64,000 nucleotides of DNA from positions 1,364,001-1,428,000 of the forward strand of contig JALJCQ010000007.1 in the NCBI GenBank assembly GCA_023091665.1, read 5' to 3'. The notes beneath the pieces were generated by a model. The model saw only the letters and a program-made list of their open reading frames with translations, did no database searches and was not told the origin of the DNA. This stretch comes from Pythium myriotylum. Lineage: Eukaryota > Oomycota > Peronosporomycetes > Pythiales > Pythiaceae. Below, one piece after another: positions 52,601-64,000 of this stretch (position 1 is the stretch's first letter; each line of letters begins with the position of its first letter). The position numbers were made by a program, and so were the translations under genes.

Positions 52601-54544
52601 TGCTGGACAAACTAATCCTGAGCAAGTAAGCCCGGTGTATGCCGCAGTACAGGAACATTTTCCTGTTGTGTAGTCACATTTTCCCTGTACTGAGCCACCA
52701 CACTCCTTGTTGTTGGCTTGACTTACTGGGCACGCGACGCCAGAGCAGTCACTTCCAACATACCCAGGATTACACTGACATGACCCACTTTCCAGCCAGA
52801 CACCGTTACCAGAGCATTTTGGCTGCAGTAGCCGACACAAGTTGGCCGCGTCTGGACACACCAGCTTCCCGCGGTACCCGTTGACTTTGATCTCGCCTCC
52901 TTTTAGCGGGCACAACACACGTTCATCTCCAACAATCAGCGTCAAGCCTTCGGAAGAGCATTTAACGACCGAATAACAAGTAGACCGCAAGGCTGCAGCG
53001 TCACTGGAACTTTTGCTCAGACTGGACTGGAAACATCGGCTATTGGCCCCAATATCCTCCATATAGTTAGCTGTGTTCGCATTTGTCGGTACGCGCCCAA
53101 TACCCCGACAGTCTCCGTTGCTATAAGCGCGGTAAAAAGGACAATAATCCGCGTAAGTATCTCTTCCTCCAAAACTAGGATCCTGGAAGTACTGGAATCC
53201 CGCCGGGATACTCGACTGGTACGACGCGACATTGCAATACCCCTTTGATGTATAGTCTGCGGTGCACCCCGTCTGAGCTCCATCACTGCAAATGTATCGA
53301 CTGCTCCATGTGGAACACCTGCCCTGCGCAAGACCGCACCCTTCCATGTACCCCCACGGAAGTATCTGAGCATTCTTGTAGCTGACCTGATACCAACCAC
53401 TGTCCTCAAACAGAGCCAGAGTCATAGCCGAATAGATAGGATCGTACGAACTCGTCGCAGTCATGTACTCGTTCATCATTAGGCGCTTCTCCCAGTGAGA
53501 CGAGAAGTCGGCACTTCCCGAGTCACCATTTTCTAGTTCCAGCCCCGCGTTCACCCAGTCAAAACAGTTGAAATGCTGTTTCACTTGCCTCGCCACGCTC
53601 GGCGTCACGATCTTGCTGACCCAAATACCGCCGGATCCTTGGCTTTGGGAGACGACGTTGCTGTATCCCCACTTATCGCCGTTAAGTGGTTGCCGGAAGT
53701 CATAGAAGCGGCTTTTAGAGAACACTAACGCGTGAGTCATTTCGTGGAGCGCTGCTCCAATCTGCTCTGTGCGGGCAGCTGGTGTTGTGGGATCCAGCCT
53801 CCCAGGTCCAAAGTTCGCTTGCCCGGATATTGGTCGCCCGTACTGGTCGAGGTTACACGGCAAGGCCCAAGCGATTGTGGCGCCAGTGGTCGGACGCGCA
53901 GTCACATGGAGAAGGTAGTCCGCATCAGCGACACCTTGTGTTTTGTAGATTTTTGGAACAGAGTTTGCGCAGCACGCCCAGTCGTCTCCCGTCGAGCAAC
54001 CGATGCCCTTGACAATCAAGTTGCCGACAACGCGTTGGACAGACAGAATATTTTCAAAGTAGCTTTCGATTGTCGCTAGTAACACCGATACCACAAGGTC
54101 GCGCTTAGGAGCGGTGAGTACGTCCCCGCTCGTGCATCTGTACGGTGCTCCGTCCACTCGGACAGTTTCTCCTTCTCGTGTGCATGCCCGTCCTGGATCG
54201 CTAGAGAGCTTGGACAAGTCAAACGCGATGCGAATTGGCTGAAAGCTGCCTGAAGTTGATGCGAGAGAACGACTCTCGCGGACGCCTCGAGTCAGCCCTA
54301 GTGTGTCTAGGAACGCAGAGACACGAAGGTCTCCTAGAGTTTGTACCGGGGTTAGCAACTGTGGCACTACGAGAGATCCGACATCAATTGACGCGTTGAA
54401 GCGCTCTGCAATAGTATCATGAGCACAATGATGGTGATGGTGGCGGTGGCTGGATATTTGCCCTTCCGCCAAAACTTCTGGAATTGACCAGAACATGATG
54501 AGTGGGGCGGAGATTAGACATAACAACTGGCCCGGCCTCGTCAT
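49624..54544 (-). CDS. Leishmanolysin (GP63, M8) metalloprotease with EGF-like stalk, copy B
   Basis: Exon 1 (54544-51923) and exon 2 (51870-49624), across a 52-bp phase-0 intron, give 1622 residues. It opens with a signal peptide (LLCLISAPLIMFWSIPEVLA) and a His-rich stretch. The peptidase M8 domain has the zinc motif ALHEMTHALVFS (His267, Glu268, His271) and the third ligand in SSHWEKRLMMNEYM with its following Met-turn region. Next are several EGF-like modules (CSGHGFCNRAFGHCECKNG), two homologous beta-rich regions, more EGF modules, and a C-terminal membrane helix (GGVVVVVVVLLVLCVGGF) with a basic tail. It would be a surface-anchored endopeptidase. The residue after HExxHxx is Val, not the usual Gly. 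The intron interrupts an EGF module, exactly as in copy A. Confidence 0.9.
51871..51922 (-). other. Intron of GP63 copy B
   Basis: A 52-bp GT-AG intron (donor GTGAGT, acceptor TCTAG) joining CGL to NYPGVCTCDRYW. It is at the same codon position and phase as the 63-bp intron at 57088-57150 in copy A, which shows it predates the duplication. Confidence 0.85.
53124..53917 (-). repeat. Near-identical tract shared with 58358-59151
   Basis: Aligned at a constant offset of 5234 bp. Bases 53124-53626 are identical to 58358-58860 (503 bp). One mismatch follows at 53627. Identity then resumes to 53752, breaks down for ~45 bp and is perfect again from about 53799 to 53917. The tract covers the catalytic core of the two GP63 genes. 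Confidence 0.9.
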
Positions 54545-54792
54545 AGCTTATGTGGTTTAACAATCGATTGCTGAATGAACTTCCTCTTACAATGAGCTCG
54601 CATCGCTTCCGTCGCGACAAAGAATACAACTTAGCCATTTGGGGGGAAAGGTCGCCACGGTGCCCCCGTGCCGAAACGATTGGGTGGCCGTTTCGACTCT
54701 AAAGAGTAATACAGGAGACTCCGAGATGTTTGGTGGGGAGGTCCATCGAGTATTGGCGTTCCTTCAACATTAAAATGCATGTTAGCGCATGG
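54545..54792. other. Spacer between the GP63 genes
   Basis: A 248-bp spacer holding the promoter of copy B and the 3' flank of copy A. On the minus strand a GCTCATT heptamer lies at 54597-54591, about 50 bp before the ATG, and could be part of an oomycete-type initiator. The remainder of that consensus is not matched. Confidence 0.35.
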
Positions 54793-57700
54793 TTAGGCAT
54801 GGAGACGCGATGATACGGGCCTCGTTCCTTGTTCTATATCTCTGACGTGGGCTGAAGCTCCGACATGACTCAGAGTAAATGTGTCCGGATAGCGAGTGGC
54901 TGTCGAGCTCCCGCCTCCACCGAAGAATCGTCGTGTCGCTTTGTCCTGATTCTCCGGGGCGTTGCAGAGTCGCCAGAGACAGAAGCAGACGACGAGTATG
55001 ACGAAGACGAGGGAGAAGATGAGCACACCAATACCCACAGGGTTACGAAAGAGCCAACTGAAGACAACTTGGATAAAAGTTTTGTCGGTAAGCAGCAAGT
55101 CTTCATCATTCCCGTCAAGAGCGTACGTTTGAGCCTCGAGAAGGAATGGTGTTGGTGTTATTGGAGTGACAGAAAGGTGTCTTGCTCTTTGCCGTCCTCT
55201 AGTGCCCGACGAAGTAGAAATCTGAACCATGTCTGACGCTGGATAATCAGAGAAGACGATGATCCAGAACAGTCCTGTTAGGGACTTGTTTGCGAGACGC
55301 ACAACCTGGCCAGCCGAAGACCACGAGCCGTTGGAATTGGATATGTGTGTGAAATCATACAGGGACCGTGGTGACATCTCGCTGACGTATATGTTGGGAA
55401 TAGTACCGCTCATCACACTTGCCGTATTGACAGGTACAACTCGAACGAGCAATCCGGAGTTAGCTTGATAGCTCGCTGGTATTCGAAACATCTTCACCTC
55501 GCCTCGTTCAAGCTTAAAACTAGAGTTGCAGGCGTTGCAAAGAAGAGAGATGTTGTTGATTGCACTCCATAGCTGGGGTAAATCAAAAGACTTCGGAGAA
55601 TTACACTGTACGCCTGTCCAGCCTGTGTTACACTGGCACGTAGGGATCATCTTTGCCCCGTTCATCGGATCTGCCATTGTCACACACTTTCCGTTATTGT
55701 AGCAATTGACTTTGTCACCACTGGAGCCACAACTGCTCGATGGAAAGATTGCTGCCACTGAGTAGATGAGCTCAACTTCTAAGCGGTATCGTAGTGGTTC
55801 CCCGGAGTAGTTACGATTAAACAGCGCAACTTTATAACAATCTTTAGATGACGTTGAAAACGAGCACGCCTTGTCGACAGCTATCGGGATAGACTGCACC
55901 GAGTTGCGCTGTGAGATTCCTTGAAAATCTTGCAAATTTTCAGTGAAGAGGGTTGGAAAACCGTCATCGCGAGGTCCCCGCACAAGTAGAAGTGGAAGAA
56001 CGGGTGTCTCCACATCGAGTGGATTTGCAACAGTCATCCGAAATTGGACCATTCGTACGCTTGAATCATTGATGTCGAATGAGAAGTACGCCCACTGTCC
56101 AATATCGAGTAGTTCAAGATGCGGGGATCGATATGCCACATATGACTGCATCGATGTGGACGAATCGATTGATGAATTTTCTGTGAAGGATGGAGTAGGG
56201 GAAAGAACGGTACGTGTTGCCCGTAGTTCACAATACTTTCCGACAAATCCTGAATAGCATGAGCAAATCTGGCTCGACAAAGCGTTGCACGTGCCGCCAT
56301 TCATGCAGATCCCATAGCCATTCCCATCTGTCGAGCAATTGCTGGTGGCATTTACCACCATTGTGTACATCAGTGGGGCTCTCGCGTACGCACTGTTCAG
56401 AACACCGATGTAATAGAGGCCTGAGCTCAGAGTCGAGGTCGCACGCGTCAGCACGATCTTGCGTGTGGTGGATCCAGAAGTCCATCCATCCGAATCCGTG
56501 AACTGCACAAAAGACGAGGTTCTAGCCCATGAATCACTGTACAAGACAGCGGATGGGAGCTTCTCTTTGCGTATAAAGAGCATTGCGTCAGTTTCGGTCG
56601 AATCGACCTGCAAGCTCGCCACCAGCGTTTGCCACTCGTCTCGAACTTGAATCGTGAATAACGACCAAGCGTTGATGTTAAGTGCCTGCTCGATCTTTGT
56701 TGTTGAGAAAATGAAAGGCCCAGAGTAGCGCTGCACGGATGCAACTGAGGGTAGCAACTGCTTGCACAACGCCTGAGCTGGTGTTGGGTTTGCAAATGTG
56801 AACGCATCATCGCACACGCACTGCGGTGTATCGCGCCCCTTGCTGTCCTGAAAGACACGGCAAACGCCGTTGCCAAAGCATTCAGACGTGGTTTCGATGC
56901 TTCCCGAGGTTGCTGACGCGTAGCTAATATCAACCGTGCCATATTCGTCGTTGAAGATCTCACTATTCATTAGGAGTCTAGGTGCTGAGGCGCATGTCCC
57001 CAAATCCTTGCAGTCTGGACCACATTTAGGAATACTGCAGTCGTCGCCTGTCCAGTACCGATCGCACGTACACACACCAGGGTAATTCTGCTCAAAAAAA
57101 CGACACGTATCAGTTCAGATAAGCGGTTTCGCAGTGGAACGAACACTTACGACACCACACGAGCCGTGATAGGAGCATGAAACATTTCTGCATTTGTCGG
57201 CGACGACAGACAAGTTGTACGCACCACCTGCAAAGCCGAAAACTGACAAGTAGAAATATCCTGGAGTCTCCAACACATATGAAGACGTTGGTCGTGAGCA
57301 GTATCGAAATGAATCGTTGAGACCACGGGGGAAAACGCCGAGACTTCCACATAAGTTGATTTCGTCCTGAAATCCGATCCCGTAATCGCTTACAAAAAGT
57401 GTGGATTTGGAGCTGAGTGAGCTTGGATATACATCGGAAAATGATCCATAAAGATCAACATCAACAGCATTCCCTTTGGTATCGGCATTCTGGACGCTGA
57501 ACGTGATATCGTATGTACTCGACGAGAGAGCAATCTTGTAGAACTTGTAAGCTTTGTTCTGCACCGCGTCAGATATTGTGCTTGTCTTTTCATTGAGCTC
57601 TACAATCGGAGCGTCAAACGCATTGGAACAAGTTAATCCGGAGAAACCCGCTTTGCATGAACATCCACCAGTGGTACAGTCACACGAACCACTTGAGCCA

Positions 57701-59808
57701 CAAGAAGCTAGGGAACAGCCTGGGACGCACTCGCATGCCTTACCAGAGTATCCGTCCTGGCACTTACATTGGCCATAAACACGGTCACACGATCCGTGGC
57801 CAGAGCATTCACTCGAGTTCTTCCCTCCGCTTCTCGAAGGACATAGGAGCTCCGAGCAGGTGAGTCCCGTATACGCGCTTGCACAAACACATTTTCCTGC
57901 TCCATAGTCGCACTTTCCTTGATTCAAGCCGCCACACTCCTGTCCATTGATAGCGCTGGTTGGGCACGCAATCCCAGAGCAATCATCGCCCACAAATCCA
58001 GGATTACACTGACAGGTTCCACTGGACTGCAAGATCCCATTCCCTGAGCACTTGTCTTGCAGCATCTGGCACAATCGATTGGCCACTGGGCAGACGATGA
58101 ATCCCTTGTACCCAGATATTGTCACGTTTCCTCCTTCCATTGGGCAAAGCACATCGCTCCCTCCGATCGACAACCTAAGATACTTTGAAGTGCACCCTAA
58201 GACATTAAAGCAAGCCGAACGCAGCGTTGTTCCATCGCCCCCGCTCTTTCTCAGCGTCGATTGAAAACATTTGCTGTTGGGGCCGACTTCCTCCATGTAG
58301 TTGTTATTGTTCACCATAGTGGCGCTGCGTCCAATATTGCGGCAATCACCATTGCTGTAAGCGCGGTAAAAAGGACAATAATCCGCGTAAGTATCTCTTC
58401 CTCCAAAACTAGGATCCTGGAAGTACTGGAATCCCGCCGGGATACTCGACTGGTACGACGCGACATTGCAATACCCCTTTGATGTATAGTCTGCGGTGCA
58501 CCCCGTCTGAGCTCCATCACTGCAAATGTATCGACTGCTCCATGTGGAACACCTGCCCTGCGCAAGACCGCACCCTTCCATGTACCCCCACGGAAGTATC
58601 TGAGCATTCTTGTAGCTGACCTGATACCAACCACTGTCCTCAAACAGAGCCAGAGTCATAGCCGAATAGATAGGATCGTACGAACTCGTCGCAGTCATGT
58701 ACTCGTTCATCATTAGGCGCTTCTCCCAGTGAGACGAGAAGTCGGCACTTCCCGAGTCACCATTTTCTAGTTCCAGCCCCGCGTTCACCCAGTCAAAACA
58801 GTTGAAATGCTGTTTCACTTGCCTCGCCACGCTCGGCGTCACGATCTTGCTGACCCAAATTCCGCCGGATCCTTGGCTTTGGGAGACGACGTTGCTGTAT
58901 CCCCACTTATCGCCGTTAAGTGGTTGCCGGAAGTCATAGAAGCGGCTTTTAGAGAACACTAACGCGTGAGTCATTTCGTGGAGCGCGGTGCCGACCTGTT
59001 CCGTGCGTGCTGCAGCAGTGAAAGGGTCAAGTCTCCCAGGTCCAAAGTTCGCTTGCCCGGATATTGGTCGCCCGTACTGGTCGAGGTTACACGGCAAGGC
59101 CCAAGCGATTGTGGCGCCAGTGGTCGGACGCGCAGTCACATGGAGAAGGTAATCCGCATCAGCAACACCTTGGGTCTTGTAGGTTGAAAGGATGGAATTG
59201 GAGCAGCATGCCCAGTTATCTCCTGACGAGCATCCTATTCCTTTAACAACCAAGTTGCCGACAACGCGTTGGACAGATAGAACATCTTCAAAATAGTCCT
59301 CAATTGCTTTGAGTAGCACTGACACAATGAAGTCCTTCTTGTCTGGTGTGAGTACATCTCCATCGGTACATGTGTAGGCAGCGCCGTCGACTTCCACGAC
59401 TTGGTTTTCTTCTGTGCACATGTACCCTGGGTCACTTGTCAGTTTTGACAAGTCGAACACAATTCGAATAGGTTGAAACGATGCGAAAGTTCCCGTCGAA
59501 GCCAAGGACCGGCTTTTAGTGAGCGAGCGAAGATCGTTCCGACCCCCAACAACCTCCAAGTAGGCGTCCAGCTCTCGTTGTCCTGGGCTCTCGAAAGGGA
59601 CGACGAGTTGAGGAACAACGACGGAGTTCAAGTCGATGCTTTCTTCAAATTGACGAGCTTTTTCCTCGTGCACACAGTGGTGATGATCCATCTTGAACGA
59701 TCCACCTCCGCGCCTCTCACCAACTGCAGCTGCTGTACCTGTGACTAAACAATAAAGCACCCACATCGCTGAGGCCATCGCTCGCTCAAGCTCTCGATGA
59801 GCAACCAT
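54793..59808 (-). CDS. Leishmanolysin (GP63, M8) metalloprotease with EGF-like stalk, copy A
   Basis: Exon 1 (59808-57151) and exon 2 (57087-54793), across a 63-bp phase-0 intron, give 1650 residues. The plan equals copy B: signal peptide (MWVLYCLVTGTAAAVG), M8 domain with ALHEMTHALVFS (His277, Glu278, His281, Val284) and His360 in SSHWEKRL, EGF-like modules (CSGHGSCDRVYGQCKC, CVPGCSLASCGSSGSCDC), two beta-rich regions, further EGF modules (CFGNGVCRVF) and a membrane helix (GIGVLIFSLVFVILVVCFCLW) with a cytosolic tail of ~55 residues, longer than in copy B. Met11 (MASAMWVLY) is another possible start. M8 enzymes cut extracellular or host proteins in trypanosomes; in oomycetes the role is not established. 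Confidence 0.9.
58358..59151 (-). repeat. Near-identical tract shared with 53124-53917
   Basis: Partner of the tract in copy B, encoding the same stretch of the M8 domain. Outside it the two genes differ at many bases, including silent ones. Confidence 0.9.
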
Positions 59809-60269
59809 GGCAAGTGTCTAGAGTCCACTGGACAAGTTTATCAGGCGAAGGTTGTGGAACTCTTGGACAAATGGGAAAACTAGGATTTGGCTTCGGTTGT
59901 GAGCTTCCAAGTATGCAAATTGCTTGATTCTGAGACCCCTCAATACAGACGAGGCTCCCTCGGCGCGTTGCTTCCTGATGGTATTGTGGCATTCCTTGCA
60001 CTGGAACGGCGCGTTGTGAAACGCTTGCCCAAGAGGCGCTGGCATCCATGTGTCGCACTCTTGGTGTTCTCGCGCCTTTTCGTTTGATTTTGATGAGCGT
60101 TAAGCCCAAGGCAGAGGTGGACTGTCCCATGGCCAATACGTGAAACGCGAGGGTTGGACATCCGGACTTTATTGTGGAGAAACTCCTGGACACGAAACAC
60201 GTTCTGTGTGAGCACGCAATCTCCCAACTCTTCCTGATTGCGTTAAAAATTAATGGGTACCCTATTACC
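59809..60269. other. Intergenic with possible small coding stretch (-)
   Basis: The region lies between copy A of GP63 and the BEACH gene. On the minus strand an open stretch ends with TAG just 10 bp before the GP63 ATG. It reads ECDTWMPAPLGQAFHNAP, then FQCKECHNTIRKQ and a balanced tail (FAYLEAHNRSQILVFPF). The Cys pairs could be a small zinc site. A possible upstream exon (NVFRVQEFLHNKVRMSNP, 60230-60130) would join through a weak donor. I cannot build a convincing gene, so it is left as a candidate. Confidence 0.25.
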
Positions 60270-63200
60270 TTAGATGATGTTGGTACTTATACTGTCGTCG
60301 ATCCAGCGAATGCAATGGCCAGCTGCGTCAGCAGACACTAATTGCCGTTGCTCTGGGCCTAAAGTCAGGGTGGTGATGGCTGTTCGATGATCTACAAGCA
60401 ACTTCTTGATTGCAAAACGGCAGCTTGGGATCGCTTTCATCACTGTTTGGCCAGAATGGGTCAAATTTGAAGCGTCAGGAGGAGAAACCCCAATCTTGAT
60501 TGCCGCCCGTAAAGTCCCCGAGGAGAGCGTTGCCCCAGCTCTGGTGGTCGGAATGCTCGCACGATCCGAGGACTCGTCGGTCTTGCATCTCTCTGCAGCG
60601 ATTTCTGACGGAAACATCAGCCCCCAGAGGGCAATCGTGCCGTTCGAATGTCCTGTTGCAGCAAAGACACCGTTTTGCCAGTTTTCACACCTTGTGGAAA
60701 GAGCGCAAGTCTAGTATCAAAGCAGACTAGGTTGAGCATACCTATACGGAACTGGTCAATGCTCCAGACAAGACTTACCATAGGGCTCAGACCGACAGAT
60801 TGAACCGTAGTAGCTGCAAGAAGGTCTCCATTGACGCTCCAGAGTCGTAACTCCAACGATGTGCAGGCTGCAATATTCCCGCTCGCACTGTTGATCCCCA
60901 CAGCAACAATTGACCCGCTATACCCGTCCAGTTCGCGCATGAATGTTCTTGTCCGCAGGTCCCACAGAATCACCAGGCCATCCCGAGAACCAGATGCGAT
61001 GATGTTAAACGTGCGATCGACATCAACACTTGTAACAGCGTCTTCGTGTCCCACCAACTTCACAATCTGTTTGAATTGTCTCTGACCATGCAATTTTTTG
61101 CATTCTAGGACATTCACGACAGCGTCTTCCCCACCACTCACCAAGACAACACCATCGCCTGAAAATGCGACGCAGTTCACTCGAGAATAATGAGCGCCTT
61201 CGATAATGCCCACGACTTTGTTGGCCTCACGATGGCGCGCCGAGCTATTGTGTACGCGGAGCCTCATTGTTCCATCAGGTGAGCTACCCCAATCCAGATA
61301 TTTGGTGAATCTCGGCGGCACGAAGGTGCAGCCTACCCCTCGACTGAGCATCTTTTCTCCAGCAATTTGTACACTGCCGATCGGCCCTTCTGTGGTTGTG
61401 ACTGCTGAGTGCTTCTTCAAGAAGACGTAGTCCTTTCCGATAGATACAAGAGCAGGAGCTAGCGGCGTATGCCATTTGATGTACGATTCGATAGTGCTGA
61501 TTGTGTTCCCCTCGTATGGCTGTCCGATCCCAGGAATAACGGGTTCCGTCGAGTCAACCGAAGGTAAGGATTGATTGACGAGAGACGGAACTTTTCGTGC
61601 AGGGTGCGGGGCGGCAAATAGTTTCGACGGAGTTTGGCCGAAGTTCTCAATCTGTGCAACCATTGCATTACGCATGACTGAGTCCTCAATTGTGTCTAGA
61701 TCAACGGCGCCTTCGTAGGTGAAGTGCATGAATACATTCTGTGCCTCGAGCGCCGGGGTACCAGTTTGCTTGTACCCGAAGATAAGGTCGATCCAATGGT
61801 GGAGATTCTCAGAGACAAACTTCGACTCAAGCGCACAGCGATGGAGCCGGATGAACTCACGCGGGTCTTCGTGTGCCCATGGTGGTAATTTGACGTGCGA
61901 TACCACTTCGCCTCCTTGCGTCGTTCCTAAATTATAACCGTTTGCATTGAATAAAAACTCTGGTAGAAAGAAGAACTCAGGTATGAGCTCGCGGACATCT
62001 TGAAGATTCTCCGTCGAGGCTGAGTGCCATGAAGAAGATATGCTTCGGAAAAGGCGATCCGCGTGGTCAAAGGACCCACCCTAAGTAACAGTAGCTCAGT
62101 ACAGATCTTAGTTAACAATCCTCCATGCAGCGACCGCCTCCTCACCTGAAGATCACGTGCGAGTTGAGAAAATGGCTCGAGGCGGATTAGATAATTGACT
62201 ACGTAAGCAGAGCATGAATAATGCGTTCCATAGTGGAATGCTGGAGAGTCCATTGGACTATGGGCTGCGTCGCAGTTCATGGCTGCAAAACGTTCTCGAA
62301 ACAAAGTAGCCCGATTTCCACCAATCGCACCCATCGGCTTAGAGAGGTCTCGGTATATTCCTGAATTTCCGAAGTCCAGAAATTGGCTTGAGTAATCGAC
62401 AAGAACCCACGGGAAAACCGGATACTGGGTGATATCGTTGAAACTTCGTCCAGCAAGGGTGTTGAGATTAATCAGGTACTCGAAGTTCGAGATACCACCC
62501 TTTAGCCAACGTTTTGTTAGTGCTTGTCGAATTCGCTTGACCGACAGAGACAATGCACTTGAACGGAGAAGTGGGTTCCAAAATATACTGTTCACAATGG
62601 GCATTTGGAAGAGAAGCTTCACTATCTCTTCTCTGTCGGAGAAAGAGTCGTAATGCATGAAAAACGTGGAGCCAGATGTATCAAAGAATTCGATGCCGAC
62701 AGGCCGCAGCTGATACTTCATCCGGTAAAATTGCTTCACGTCTGTGTATCTGATCGACCACCTGTCGCCCGGGACTGCGCCGATGTTCAGGGAAAAATCC
62801 TTCATGCGATTTACCGTCTCGGAAGAGGAACTGAGTCGTACAATGGTGTAAAGAGTAGACCCCGACTGCTTGGATCCCGGAATCGAGAGCCCAATGTCTG
62901 CAAATGTGTCACGAATAACGTCTTTTGCCTTCTTTTTCCCACTCTGGGCTTTTGTTGGAGACCCCGAGTTGAGAGTATTGATTGACACTGGCAAGGAATC
63001 TCCGGACAGACCACTAGAGGAGTCCCCATATACTTTTGTGTATCCACCGACGAAGTAAACTGCAGATTTGCACACCAAGAAGACGCCAACAATCTTGGAC
63101 ATACCAACGACATATGCACCATTAAAGGATCGAAGAGGTGGATAGTCGCCACGCATGAGGAAGCGAGCAATACCTCCGTAAACGTAGTCCAATGATGTAT

Positions 63201-64000
63201 CAAATAAAGCATCACTTTCGCTTGTGAGTTTTTGGTCTTCCCCCTCAGTGGTTTGGCCCTTGGCATCACTTTCTGGGGTTTTGATGGGACCAATTTTACT
63301 AGACTGGAGAGCGATCTCTCTAGACGCATTGTTACTTTCATCTTCCGATGATGAATCTTCGGAATCGCAGATACGAGATTTCGCTGAGGATTTGTCGGCT
63401 GTCATACCTTCATCGTCGTCTTGATCTGAATCGTTCGTTTCCTCTGTGGGGAAAAGCACACTCATTTGCGACTTAGTGGTTGCTACGTTTAACGTAGCTC
63501 GCATGGCCTCAAAATCTGCCAGGTCAAAAATGGTTGACTTGACATGGCTCGACCCGAAAGAATCTCTTGCAGATGCGATGACCTGTGCAATTCCGTGTGC
63601 GACAGCATCCGACACATCTAATCCTGAAGACTTATCGCCTTCAAGATAGACGCTGTAGATTCTGGTGGCGATTGCCGTCACATAATCTGAGCAATCAGAT
63701 CGCTCCATTACATCTAAAGTCAACCAGGTCAGGTGGCCTGGTACTCCCCAGAGAGAGTCAGTTCTGAACTTACCTTTAAGTAACGCCTTCACACGATCCA
63801 CATTGCAGTCAGCAGCTATCTCATTCAAAATACGCAAATCGATCTCTGCACAGATGTCACTCGTTTCGAGCAGCTTGGATCGCTTGAAAATGTACTCTCG
63901 AAACGCTTCGACAGACTGATGAAACTCCAACTTAACTTGCAATGGATCCTGACTTGCAAGTTCGGTGCCTTGTGACTGATCTGAGCTAGTTTGGGTATCA
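60270..64000 (-). CDS. PH-BEACH-WD40 protein, 5' end outside window
   Basis: Exons 64000-62146, 62080-60779 and 60710-60270 (introns 65 and 68 bp, both phase 0) join in one frame. The frame is still open at base 64000, so the N-terminus is missing; 1198 residues are visible. After an acidic Ser-rich segment comes a PH-like domain (DRWSIRYTDVKQFYRMKY). The BEACH domain follows, with GGISNFEYLINLNTLAGRSF, YPVFPWVLVDYSS, FHYGTHYSCSAYVVNYLIRL, FFFLPEFLFNANG and LPPWAHEDPREFIRLHR. C-terminal WD40 repeats come last (IASGSRDGLVILWDLRTRTF, GHSNGTIALWGLMFP, CIRWIDDS). BEACH proteins (LYST, neurobeachin, LvsA types) act in vesicle and lysosome traffic and membrane dynamics. Which subfamily this is cannot be settled without the N-terminus. 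Confidence 0.92.

Noticed and set aside
53017..53409. 130-codon minus-strand frame inside GP63 copy B, repeated at 58311-58643
   Set aside because: The repetition is explained by the near-identical tract of the two GP63 genes. It is an out-of-phase shadow, not a shared small gene.
49624..57087. EGF-rich frames at 49624-51750 and 54793-57075 as stand-alone genes
   Set aside because: Each begins inside an EGF module. A short phase-0 intron connects each to the M8 protease exon just upstream, at the same position in both copies.
1..64000. tRNA, rRNA, CRISPR or intact transposon genes
   Set aside because: I scanned the intergenic stretches by eye and saw no cloverleaf with a GGTTCGA-type T arm, no rRNA segments, no spaced direct repeats and no transposase or reverse-transcriptase motifs. 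A covariance-model search would be the proper test.

Overview
This window is nuclear DNA from a eukaryote, most likely an oomycete (Phytophthora, Pythium or a relative). The case rests on style and content. Genes are packed closely on both strands, and introns are few and very short (about 35-80 bp, mostly 50-70). Protein architectures are typical of stramenopiles: FYVE-ankyrin-TPR, a SulP transporter with a cyclic-nucleotide-like tail, and tandem leishmanolysin-type metalloproteases with EGF-like stalks. There is an SF-assemblin flagellar-root protein, as expected for a zoosporic organism, and one good match to the oomycete initiator promoter element at 28651. Species cannot be named from sequence alone. 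Exon joins given here were worked out by hand from splice sites, reading phase and protein-family continuity.

Layout. 1-1981: 3' part of a coiled-coil protein. 2118-6113 (-): a very unusual fusion of an NlpC/P60-like domain, two cyclic-nucleotide-binding domains, an EF-hand-like region and a complete mitochondrial carrier. 6112-6841: an RRG7-like (DUF2034) nuclease-fold protein. 7263-8491: membrane-anchored PP2C. 8637-9219 (-) and 9403-9892: two small proteins. 10001-11935 (-): bubblegum-type acyl-CoA synthetase. 12666-13829: nucleotide-sugar/DMT transporter. 13936-16235 (-): LPA1-like P-loop kinase. 16730-18829: FYVE-ankyrin-TPR protein. 18942-20021: SF-assemblin-like. 20051-22045 (-): PIF1 helicase. 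22201-23028: J-domain protein. 23824-24627 (-): Nudix hydrolase. 24668-26436 (-): SEC63.

26986-32393 holds four hypothetical or low-complexity genes and one secreted PEBP. One of the hypotheticals has PPGG motifs like those of Jupiter/SPIRAL1 microtubule proteins. 32394-33971 is the largest gene-poor stretch and contains a perfect 18-bp hairpin. 33972-34739 (-) is an ankyrin protein and 34848-38177 (-) a large cysteine-rich type I membrane protein. 39197-40788 is an FHA-RINGv-FHA protein, 41017-43995 (-) a SulP/STAS/cNMP transporter, 44247-47241 an ankyrin plus Cys8 zinc-finger protein and 47337-49097 (-) a tandem PH-like protein. 49624-54544 and 54793-59808 (both -) are tandem GP63/leishmanolysin genes. 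60270 to the right edge (-) is a PH-BEACH-WD40 protein truncated by the window.

The genes are mostly housekeeping and signalling functions with no operon-like logic: ER translocation, lipid activation, membrane traffic, DNA maintenance, mitochondrial function and flagellar structure. Several pairs are divergent and share short promoters (30577/30754, 43995/44247, 22045/22201). The clearest recent event is in the GP63 pair. About 0.8 kb of the catalytic region is nearly identical between the copies while flanking parts have diverged, which points to gene conversion. Both copies also replace the usual glycine of the HExxHxxG motif with valine.
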